From: SIAJ01 sp036266155
Lineage (GTDB): Bacteria > Planctomycetota > Planctomycetia > Gemmatales > Gemmataceae
Length of the DNA stretch: 46,686 nucleotides
Reading direction: 5' to 3'
Assembly (NCBI GenBank): GCA_036266155.1
Contig: DATANR010000065.1
Coordinates: 1-46,686, forward strand
The translations under genes and the position numbers were made by a program. Positions 32,123 to 39,383 of the stretch are shown here, piece after piece; the first letter of the stretch is position 1, and each line of letters begins with the position of its first letter. The notes beneath the pieces are model-generated. The model made no database searches and was not told the DNA's origin. It saw nothing but the letters and a program-made list of their open reading frames with translations.

Positions 32123-33475
32123 ATGTCTGTTAGCCGCGCTGCCATTCTGATTTGCGATGATGAGATCCTCATCCGTGAAACGTTAGCCGAGTTTCTCGCT
32201 CAAGAAGGCTTCGCGGTCGAAGCGGTCGGCAGCGGCGAGGAGGCGGCGCGCCGGGCGGCCGATCGGTTCTTTGATGTCGTTCTCTGCGACATTAATCTGC
32301 CCGGCATCGACGGCATCGAGACGCTGCAGAAAATCCTGGCGGTCAATCCGGAGACGTTTGTCCTGCTCATCACCGCCTATGGAACCGTTGAAAGCGCCGT
32401 CGAGGCGTTCCAGCGCGGCGCCCAGGATTACTTGATGAAGCCGATCCTCCTCGACGAGGTGCTCGGCAAGATCCGCCGACTCCTCAAATTGCGCGAGTTG
32501 AGTCGAGACAATCAGTGGCTGCGGCGGCAACTTCACCAGGCCCAGCCGACCGATGCAGTCGTCGGCAATAGTTCGGCGATGTCCAAGCTGTATGAGCTGG
32601 CGCGACGCGTGGCGCCCACGAAGTCGACCGTCTTGATTCAAGGCGAAAGCGGCACCGGCAAAGAAGTGCTCGCCCGCTTCATTCACCAACAGGCGGGCGG
32701 CGAACGGTTCCTCGCCGTGAACTGCGCGGCAATCCCGAACGATTTGCTCGAGAACCAACTGTTCGGTCATCGCCGTGGCGCGTTCACGGGGGCCGATCGC
32801 GACGCCGTCGGCATGTTCGTTCACGCCGGCACCGGCACTGTGTTCCTCGACGAGATCGCCGAGCTGCCGCTGGCGACTCAGGCGAAGTTGCTGCGGGCCA
32901 TCGAGCAGAAGGAGATCATGCCGGTTGGGGCGAACGAGCCGGTGCAGGTTGAGGCACGCATTCTCGCGGCCACGAACAAGTCGCTGTCGGCCGAAGTGGA
33001 AGCGGGCCGCTTTCGCGATGACCTCTTCTATCGACTCAATGTGGTGACGCTGAAGCTGCCGCCGCTCCGCGATCGACGGGAGGACATTCCGGAGCTGGTT
33101 GAGTTCTTGCTTGCCCGACATGTGAAGACGCTCAACAAACGCATCGACGGTGTAAGCCATGAAGCGATGCGCACATTGATCGCGTGCCCGTGGAAGGGTA
33201 ACGTGCGCGAACTCGACAATGCCCTGCAACGGGCCGTGATCCTCGGCGATGGTCCCTTGGTGATGCCCATGGACCTGCCGCCGGACCTTGCTCCGGAAGT
33301 CGATGATCCGGGCCTCGTCGACGATCTGACGCAAGCGGTCAAGCGCTTCGAGCGCCGGCACATTGAACGCGTCTTGCGTCAATCGCCCGACAAAAAGGAA
33401 GCGGCCAAGCGCCTCGGCATCGGGCTCAGCTCGCTGTATCGGAAGATTGACGAGCTAAATGTGGGGACGCCGTAG
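32123..33475 (+). CDS. NtrC-family sigma-54-dependent response regulator
   Basis: This is a 450-residue regulator. The receiver domain has the acidic pair CDDE and the phospho-acceptor Asp56 in VVLCDINLPG. The AAA+ domain has Walker A GESGTGKE, the sigma-54 contact loop GAFTGA intact, Walker B TVFLDEIAELPL and the R-finger region FRDDLFYRLNV. The C-terminal Fis-type HTH is IERVLRQSPDKKEAAKRLGIGLSSLYRKI. It should activate sigma-54 promoters when phosphorylated. The start is ATG 32123. No histidine kinase or target with a visible -24/-12 site is adjacent. Its last 50 bases overlap, antisense, the end of the MFS gene. Confidence 0.95.
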   Translation: MSVSRAAILICDDEILIRETLAEFLAQEGFAVEAVGSGEEAARRAADRFFDVVLCDINLPGIDGIETLQKILAVNPETFVLLITAYGTVESAVEAFQRGAQDYLMKPILLDEVLGKIRRLLKLRELSRDNQWLRRQLHQAQPTDAVVGNSSAMSKLYELARRVAPTKSTVLIQGESGTGKEVLARFIHQQAGGERFLAVNCAAIPNDLLENQLFGHRRGAFTGADRDAVGMFVHAGTGTVFLDEIAELPLATQAKLLRAIEQKEIMPVGANEPVQVEARILAATNKSLSAEVEAGRFRDDLFYRLNVVTLKLPPLRDRREDIPELVEFLLARHVKTLNKRIDGVSHEAMRTLIACPWKGNVRELDNALQRAVILGDGPLVMPMDLPPDLAPEVDDPGLVDDLTQAVKRFERRHIERVLRQSPDKKEAAKRLGIGLSSLYRKIDELNVGTP

Positions 33476-34730
33476 GGGCGTCTTTCCAACCGAAGGCCAA
33501 AGCGAAAAGCCCGACAATGGGGAACAAGCCCGCGACGCCGAGCGCGACGGAAAACGAGCCCAGGTAGTCAATCAACTTGCCTTGCAACGGAAACAGGAGC
33601 GCTAGATACGCCGCGTTCAAACAGCTCAGCGTGCCGGTTACTTTGCCCTGGTGCCGGCTCGAGATTTCCTGGCTGAGCGCGTAATAGATCGGGAACAGCC
33701 CGAGTGCACCGAACCCCAAAAGCAACAGCGCGGCAATCAACTCCCAGCCACGCGGCAACGTGGCGACGACCAGCGCGATGGCCGTCAGCCCCGTGCATCC
33801 GGTGAAGCAGATCAGGCGGGCACGCGGCAATGTCATGCCCCGCCGTGCCAGCCAGAGCACGGCCGCACCGACCGCGAGCGAGCCGGCGTCGGCCGCCGCG
33901 AAGAAGCCGGATGTGATCGGCGCCGTCTCGTTCTCGCCGTATCCTTTCCCCTCTTGCAGCAGCTTCGGCAACCAGAACCCGAACGAGCGCCAGGCGCTGT
34001 TGATCGACACCACGACGATCAATGACACCCAGAAGCGCCGGTTGCGCCAGATGGCCCAGTAGGTGTCGGTCACGACCGGGGCCGGCGGAGCGGCGACGTG
34101 ACGGGACTTCACGGTCAATAGCCAGAGCACGGCCCACACAATCCCCGCGGCACCCACAACGCGAAACGGCAATCGCCAGGCCATGCCAACATCTTCGTTG
34201 CCCGATTCGTTAAGGGCCCACACACAGGCGAGCACCACCCACGGCGTGATGATGGCGCCCAAGGCCGAGCCGCTCTGAAACATGCCGTTGCCGAGCGCTC
34301 GTTCCTCGGGGCGCAGGATTCGTTTGACAGTAAGCACCCCAAACGGAATGTTGCCGGCCTCAAAGAGCCCGAGTGCGAATCGACAGGCCAGCAGCATCAT
34401 GAATGATTCGGCGAACCCGGTCGCGAAGCCCGCGAGCGACCAGAGCACCACAATCGTCGGATAGGCGACGCGAATGTTCCAGCGGTCGGCCATCCAACCG
34501 ACGACGAAGACGGCGATTGCGAACGCTGCGTTGAAAGCGCCTTCAAGAGACCCAAATTGCTCGTGTGATAGATGGAAGTAGTCGGTGATGCGCTTGCCCG
34601 TTTGGCTGAGCGTCTGACGGTCCATATAATTCAACGCTGACGCCAGAAGTAGCAAAACGCACACCCACCATTTGAGGTAGGCGGACGGCTTGATGGGATC
34701 GGTCGGCAGGCTCGGACGGGTGGGGCTCAC
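33426..34730 (-). CDS. MFS transporter, ACS (anion:cation symporter)-like
   Basis: This 434-residue inner-membrane carrier has about twelve helices. The first helix, LLLLASALNYMDRQTLSQTG, carries the NYMDR motif of the ACS family of hexuronate, glucarate and phthalate carriers. It is followed by FGSLEGAFNAAFAIAVFVVGWMADRW with the loop 2-3 motif, CRFALGLFEAGNIPFGVLTV (the FEAG motif), and in the second half FAAADAGSLAVGAAVLWLARRG. It would take up an organic anion with protons or sodium. The gene converges with the sigma-54 regulator and overlaps it by 50 bases, which is unusual, but both reading frames look intact to the end. Confidence 0.9.
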   Translation of the reverse strand: MSPTRPSLPTDPIKPSAYLKWWVCVLLLLASALNYMDRQTLSQTGKRITDYFHLSHEQFGSLEGAFNAAFAIAVFVVGWMADRWNIRVAYPTIVVLWSLAGFATGFAESFMMLLACRFALGLFEAGNIPFGVLTVKRILRPEERALGNGMFQSGSALGAIITPWVVLACVWALNESGNEDVGMAWRLPFRVVGAAGIVWAVLWLLTVKSRHVAAPPAPVVTDTYWAIWRNRRFWVSLIVVVSINSAWRSFGFWLPKLLQEGKGYGENETAPITSGFFAAADAGSLAVGAAVLWLARRGMTLPRARLICFTGCTGLTAIALVVATLPRGWELIAALLLLGFGALGLFPIYYALSQEISSRHQGKVTGTLSCLNAAYLALLFPLQGKLIDYLGSFSVALGVAGLFPIVGLFALAFGWKDAPTASPHLARQSSDTAS

Positions 34731-34858
34731 AAGAAGGCCCAGTGTACCCGTCGGCCCGGACCGCGTACAGCCGCTTACCCTCTCTGTAAGTTAAATCCAG
34801 ATGGCAGTGCTAGGTCGGGCGCGAGCTTGCGCACGCGATCGAGCAGTGGAGCAGTTTG

Positions 34859-35800
34859 ATGGGCGTGGAAATTCCGGAAGTTCGAATAACGGTCGCGGTC
34901 GCGAACGAGGGCCCCGCCGACATCGTTGCCGAGCTGGCGGTCGAGCCAGCGCCGCGAGGACTGCATCCTGGGAAGACCGCGTTCGTCATCGCTTTGCCCT
35001 TGCTGATGGCTTGCTACGTCTACGTCGCCGCTCGCGGGGTGCTTGGCGTCGCCGAGTATCAACCACCGCCGCCTTATGCCGCGCCAGTTGCCGAGCCGAA
35101 CGGCGCCGCTCTCTACACCCAACACTGTGCTCGCTGTCACGGTCCCGAAGGTCAGGGCGGCGGTCTCGCGAGCTTGTTCCTCGACCCGCCGCCGCGTCGG
35201 TTCGGCGAGGAGAAGTTCATGCTTGGGACCACGTCGACTGGCATCCCGTCGGACGACGACCTCGCCTACCTCATCAAACGCGGCATCCCCGGCAGCGCGA
35301 TGCCGTCCTTCGAAACGCTCAGTCACGAAGAACGCATGTCTCTCGCCCAGCACATTCGTCGGCTCGCCTACTCGGGTCTCTATGCCAGGCTCTTCCGCGT
35401 GGCAGCGAAGGATGACGAGCCGGACCCAGCGGATATTCACGCACGCACGGCGAAGCAACTCAAGGTTGGCGATAAGATCGAGCTGCCGCCGGAACTTGAT
35501 AATCCGACGGCCGTGGCGATCGCGCATGGGAAAGAGATCTTCCTGAAAACCTGTGCCGCCTGTCATGGCAACGAAGGTCGTGGCGACGGCAAGCAGGAGA
35601 TGAAGAACGACAACGGCCGGCCGACGCGACCTCGCGATCTTGCGCGCGGCATCTACAAGGGCGGCGGCGAACCGGATCGTCTCTTCGCGCGAATCTCGCT
35701 CGGCATGCCGGGCACGCCGATGCCGGACCTGCGCATCCTGCCGCCCGCCGACCGGGCCGATGTGGTTCACTTCGTGCGGTCGTTAGCGAACCCGGATTAG
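34859..35800 (+). CDS. Membrane-anchored dihaem cytochrome c
   Basis: This is a 313-residue protein. One membrane helix near residues 40-60 (TAFVIALPLLMACYVYVAARG) anchors two cytochrome c domains outside the membrane. Haem-binding sites are CARCH (90-94) and CAACH (232-236), with likely axial Met in GSAMPSF and GTPMPDL. The spacing indicates two c-type domains of the CccA/cytochrome c553 class. It should carry electrons in a periplasmic chain. The first 35 residues (VEIPEVRITVAVANEGPAD) precede the helix and would be cytoplasmic. ATG 34859 is preferred. The gene ends in a 4-base overlap with the convergent UvrC-like gene. Confidence 0.9.
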   Translation: MGVEIPEVRITVAVANEGPADIVAELAVEPAPRGLHPGKTAFVIALPLLMACYVYVAARGVLGVAEYQPPPPYAAPVAEPNGAALYTQHCARCHGPEGQGGGLASLFLDPPPRRFGEEKFMLGTTSTGIPSDDDLAYLIKRGIPGSAMPSFETLSHEERMSLAQHIRRLAYSGLYARLFRVAAKDDEPDPADIHARTAKQLKVGDKIELPPELDNPTAVAIAHGKEIFLKTCAACHGNEGRGDGKQEMKNDNGRPTRPRDLARGIYKGGGEPDRLFARISLGMPGTPMPDLRILPPADRADVVHFVRSLANPD

Positions 35801-37017
35801 GCCGCGCGATCTTTTTTGCGCTTCCGTAAGCGCGGCTCGGCTACTCGGTTGTGAGCGTCAACTCCGATCGCGTGAGCATCCGCTGGCGTGAGCAGGCCAG
35901 CCTTCTCCTCTGGGTTCCGACGAAACCAACTCGAAACGAGCAGCACGTGATCGACCTGGCCCGGTGTCACGCCTGGGCCGAGATCGACCTTGAACACGTC
36001 GCCGAGCAGTTCCCTCGCGGTCGCCAATGAGTGGTCGCACGTCGGCCGGTAGCAAGCGGCACGCACGCGTCCGCGATGGATGAGATACCAGACCGTCCGT
36101 CCGTCCGGCCCGGCGAGCGGGTAGACGAACGTGTTCTCCTTGCGCGCCTGCCGCAGCCAGTTGAGCTTATCCCAGAGCCACTCGATCTCCGCCCGTCGAT
36201 CGCGGATGGCCGCCGCACGCTCGAACTGCATCGATTCGGAGGCAGTCAGCATCATCGCCTCAAGCTCCTTCAGTGGCTTGTCGTCCGTGCCGTCGAGAAA
36301 GCGCTTGGCCGCTCGCACGTGGCTGCCGTAGCCGTTGCGCGTGCAGGCCCCGGCACAGGGGCCGACGCACGTACCAATTTCCAGACGCAAACAACCGGGT
36401 GAGCGCTCCTCGGGGAATAGCTCCCCTTGTTCGGCGAAATACATCGTCACCGTCTGAGCGCAATCACGCAGGCGATACCAGTCGTTGAGCCGGCGAACGG
36501 CCTCGCTTGCTCGGCTCGCGCTCGTGAACGGCCCATAGACGCCCAGGTCCTTGCCTGTCGGTGCTCGCGAGACGTACGCGTACGGTGCCGGCGTGCGGCC
36601 GAGGCAGACATAGCAATAGCGCTGGCGGCCCGGTTGGCCGAGCACGTTGAAGCGTGGCCGATGTCGGCGGATCAACTCCAGTTCGCGCACGAGCGCCCCG
36701 AATTCGTCGGGCACCGTCTCCCAGACCAGCGTGTGCGTGTGCTGAAGAATGCGCCCCGCCTTGCGATCGCGGCTTTCGCGGAAGTAGCTCATCAGGCGGG
36801 CACGTAGTGACTTGGCCTTGCCGACGTAAATGAGTTCGCCATGCTTGCCGAGCATCCCGTAGACGCCGGGTTGCTTCGGTGCGTCGGCACGGACGCCGGC
36901 TCGAAGTTTCTTGGACTTACGCGACTTCACGCGGCCCAGGGTCGGCTCAAATGCCAACGGCCGCGCGGTGGTTGGGCCGAAACCGGTGAAGGTGTCGACA
37001 GGGAACAACGTCGCCAC
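35797..37017 (-). CDS. UvrC-like GIY-YIG nuclease, short form
   Basis: This is a protein of about 406 residues matching only the first half of UvrC. It has the GIY-YIG domain (QPGVYGMLGKHGELIYVGKA, then RARLMSYFRE and ELELIRRHRPRFNV), the cysteine-rich segment (CLRLEIGTCVGPCAGAC) and the UVR motif (MQFERAAAIRDRRAEIEWLWDKL). The C-terminal RNase H-like endonuclease and HhH domains of UvrC (about 600 residues in all) are absent. It resembles Cho and other short UvrC homologues that incise on the 3' side of a lesion. The start is GTG 37017 with AAGGA upstream; ATG 37053 is possible. Its C terminus is unusually basic (RLRKRKKDRAA). Confidence 0.85.
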   Translation of the reverse strand: MATLFPVDTFTGFGPTTARPLAFEPTLGRVKSRKSKKLRAGVRADAPKQPGVYGMLGKHGELIYVGKAKSLRARLMSYFRESRDRKAGRILQHTHTLVWETVPDEFGALVRELELIRRHRPRFNVLGQPGRQRYCYVCLGRTPAPYAYVSRAPTGKDLGVYGPFTSASRASEAVRRLNDWYRLRDCAQTVTMYFAEQGELFPEERSPGCLRLEIGTCVGPCAGACTRNGYGSHVRAAKRFLDGTDDKPLKELEAMMLTASESMQFERAAAIRDRRAEIEWLWDKLNWLRQARKENTFVYPLAGPDGRTVWYLIHRGRVRAACYRPTCDHSLATARELLGDVFKVDLGPGVTPGQVDHVLLVSSWFRRNPEEKAGLLTPADAHAIGVDAHNRVAEPRLRKRKKDRAA

Positions 37018-37274
37018 GGGTGCGGATTCCTTCCGGGGCAAGAGGGGGATCATACCCGACAGCGGACGAAAGGGCAAAACAGATTCGGCGGCTCACGAGC
37101 CGAATTGATTGCTTTCAAACACACACACCCTAATTCGTTTCACCGACCTTTTGTGCAAAGAAATGCAACGATTCGTGGCGTCAATTCACCTGACCATGCC
37201 AACAAAGTTGCACTTCCGCTCGTGCATGAACGCCGCTATATCCGGTTGTTTCCGTTCGCTTCGAGGGTCCGGTC

Positions 37275-38189
37275 GTGCCGATCCGCATTCTTTGCGCCCT
37301 GTTTTTGCTCGTCGTTCCCGCCTTCGGATTGGCCAGTGAGAAGGTCGCCGCGATGGTGAATGGCGAGAGCATTCCGGCTGCAGATGTCGACGCCGCCGTC
37401 GCGCAGATTCCTGCCGCCGAAACGCCTCTGTCGGACGCGCAAAAGCGCTTGCAGCGTTATGACGTGTTGCAGCAATTGATTGACGACCGGCTCGTGCGCC
37501 AGTACCTGCGGCAAAGTGGGCCGAAAGTCGATGCGGCCGAGGTGGAGCGTCAATTCTCGGCGTTGGAAAGCGGTCTCAAATCACGCGGCAAGACCGTCGA
37601 AGGCTATTTGAAAGATGCGGGCGTCACGGTCGCGCAGGCCAAGGAGAATTTCCAGCGCATGTTGCAACTGACCAAATACGTCGAAGCTCAGGCGACCGAC
37701 GCGACGCTGCGCTCGTACTTCGAGGCCAACCGGGACTTCTTCGACAAGACGACCGTGCGTTGCAGCCAGATCGTGCTCCGCGTTCCCGAAGGAACGCCGC
37801 CGGCCGAACGTCAAAAGACCCTGAGCAAGTTGCAGGCGATCCGTGCCGACCTGGCCGCCAAGCGCACCGACTTCGCGTCGGCCGCCAAGGCGAATTCACA
37901 ATGCCCGAGCGCCCCGAAGGGCGGCGACGTCGGCTTCATCGTGCGCAAATTCCAGGCCGACGAACCCTTCGCCCGTGCCGCTTTCGCCCTGCCCATTGGC
38001 GGCGTCAGCGACGTCGTCGAAACCGACATCGGCTACCACCTGATCTGGGTCACCGATCGCAAACCCGGCACGCCGGCCAAATACGCGGACGTCGCGGTCG
38101 ACGTCCGCGAGTGTTTTGAAGCGGAACTGAAGCAGGTCCTCGTCAACGACCTGCGCAAGAAGGCGAAGATCGAGATCAAAAAGGATTGA
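37275..38189 (+). CDS. PpiC/SurA-type peptidylprolyl isomerase
   Basis: This is a 304-residue exported protein with a signal peptide (MPIRILCALFLLVVPAFGLAS) and a SurA-like N-terminal chaperone region (VAAMVNGESIPAADVDAAVAQ, LQQLIDDRLVRQYLRQ). A rotamase domain of the parvulin type runs from CSQIVLRVPEGTP to ETDIGYHLIWVTDRKPG, including GGDVGFIVRKFQADEPFARAAF. It would assist folding of periplasmic or outer-membrane proteins by proline isomerisation. The start is GTG 37275. It stands alone, with a convergent small gene 15 bases downstream. The C terminus ends in a lysine-rich tail (LRKKAKIEIKKD). Confidence 0.92.
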   Translation: MPIRILCALFLLVVPAFGLASEKVAAMVNGESIPAADVDAAVAQIPAAETPLSDAQKRLQRYDVLQQLIDDRLVRQYLRQSGPKVDAAEVERQFSALESGLKSRGKTVEGYLKDAGVTVAQAKENFQRMLQLTKYVEAQATDATLRSYFEANRDFFDKTTVRCSQIVLRVPEGTPPAERQKTLSKLQAIRADLAAKRTDFASAAKANSQCPSAPKGGDVGFIVRKFQADEPFARAAFALPIGGVSDVVETDIGYHLIWVTDRKPGTPAKYADVAVDVRECFEAELKQVLVNDLRKKAKIEIKKD

Positions 38190-38204
38190 GCGGTATGGCG
38201 GGCG

Positions 38205-38441
38205 TCATTTCGCCCCGAACTTCGGCCGCGCGTAGGATTCCAAGAACCCGCACTCCGAACACCGGAACGTGCCTACCGGAATGCACTTTTCGTTCGGGAC
38301 TTTCACGCTCCCGAGCCACGACTTCTCCGGCGCTCCCTCAACCCAGGTGATGACCACGCGCCGAGCGCCCTCAGATTCGAAGAGGAACCCCTGCACCATC
38401 GTGCCGTTGCACTTGGGACACCGAGCCGGTTCCGCGCTCAC
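38205..38441 (-). CDS. DUF6487-type zinc-ribbon protein
   Basis: This is a 78-residue protein with one zinc ribbon made of CPKCNGTM and CSECGFLE, separated by a small beta domain (MVQGFLFESEGARRVVITWVEG and APEKSWLG). This is the layout of the PF20097/DUF6487 family, widespread in planctomycetes and other bacteria, with unknown function. The GTG start at 38439-38441 is supported by GGAGG 7 to 8 bases upstream. No signal or membrane segment is present. It converges with the isomerase gene. Confidence 0.85.
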   Translation of the reverse strand: MSAEPARCPKCNGTMVQGFLFESEGARRVVITWVEGAPEKSWLGSVKVPNEKCIPVGTFRCSECGFLESYARPKFGAK

Positions 38442-38480
38442 GATTCATCCTCCAGAGCGAGAATTGGAGAAACCGGCAAT

Positions 38481-38580
38481 GACGCGCCCGACAAAAGGCG
38501 TTGTCCGGGCATCCGACCCTCGAAAACACCGTGGATTTTGGAGGTCGGATACCCGTTTTGGGCCTTTTGTCGGGGGCGTC
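38481..38580. repeat. Exact-ended 100-base inverted repeat
   Basis: Arms of 38 bases (38481-38518 and 38543-38580) pair with a central mismatch zone. The conserved blocks are CCCGACAAAAGGC with GCCTTTTGTCGGG, and CATCCGACC with GGTCGGAT. It ends 6 bases before the stop codon of the minus-strand TIGR03067 gene, in terminator position. Confidence 0.88.
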
Positions 38581-38586
38581 GGCAAT

Positions 38587-39207
38587 CTATTTCTTCGCGC
38601 GCGTCATCACGATGAGACCGGTGTTGACGCCCTCCTTCGTGACGAACTCGGCCGGGCGCCGGCCTTTGTCGTTGGCAAAATAACAGATTTTCAGCGTGTC
38701 GCCCTTGATCTCGTAGATGGCCCGGAACGTTCGCTCGCGTTTGTTGGCCTGAAGCGTGATGTCGATTTGTTTCGGCTCCTGGCTGGCGTCGATCTTGAAC
38801 TCACAGTTGTGCACGGCGTCGTCGATCGCCGAGACCCTGCCGGCGCGGCTCATCATCCCGATGGCGCCCTCCCAAATCAGCTTGTTGCCGTCAAAGACGA
38901 ACTTGTATCCACCCATCAGATCTTTGGGCAGGCCCTTGCTGCCCCATTCCATCGAGTCGATGTTCCAGGTCCCGCGCAGCAGCTCGAGTTCCTTGGCCGC
39001 GGTCTTGCCGCCATCGGCGTCATCCGGTTGGGCCTTGCTTGGTTTTTTGAGCGAGTCGATTTCTTTCTTGAGCTGCTCAATTTCTTTCTTGAGCAACTCG
39101 TTCTCCTTTCGCAATTTCGCGACGTCATCGGCGTCTTGCGCCTGAGTGGTCGGCGTAGAAAGGAAGAACAACACCGTCAGGGCACCAAGGACGACGACCT
39201 TTTTCAT
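38587..39207 (-). CDS. TIGR03067 domain protein, exported
   Basis: This is a 206-residue protein with signal peptide MKKVVVLGALTVLFFLSTPTTQA. A short coiled coil follows (VAKLRKENELLKKEIEQLKKE). The TIGR03067 domain runs from LELLRGTWNIDSMEWGSKG to FVTKEGVNTGLIVMTRAKK, with CYFANDKGRRPAEF. This domain is typical of planctomycetes, often in many copies, and probably forms a small lipocalin-like barrel; its role is unknown. The start is ATG 39207 after a strong AGGAGGT. The frame upstream to 39288 lacks support. The combination of coiled coil and TIGR03067 suggests oligomer formation. Confidence 0.9.
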   Translation of the reverse strand: MKKVVVLGALTVLFFLSTPTTQAQDADDVAKLRKENELLKKEIEQLKKEIDSLKKPSKAQPDDADGGKTAAKELELLRGTWNIDSMEWGSKGLPKDLMGGYKFVFDGNKLIWEGAIGMMSRAGRVSAIDDAVHNCEFKIDASQEPKQIDITLQANKRERTFRAIYEIKGDTLKICYFANDKGRRPAEFVTKEGVNTGLIVMTRAKK

Positions 39208-39383
39208 CGGCCACCTCCTCATGAGCCAAAGGAATGCATGTCCTCGCCTTTGGCGGATTGGGAACGTCCCGAATTCTTTTGAAGACATGCGATTGCGTCA
39301 TTCTCGCAATTGATTTGCGAATGAGCAATACTCTCCCACGGGTCAGATGATCGCCGATGAGATTCTGTCCGCGGATCCGCAAG

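Noticed and set aside
32183..33382. Long minus-strand open frame (399 codons) opposite the NtrC-type regulator
   Set aside because: It is antisense to a gene with complete, well-known motifs. Long antisense frames are common in GC-rich coding DNA, and its composition shows no family motif.
34775..35770. Minus-strand open frame of 331 codons
   Set aside because: It is antisense to the dihaem cytochrome c with intact CxxCH sites.
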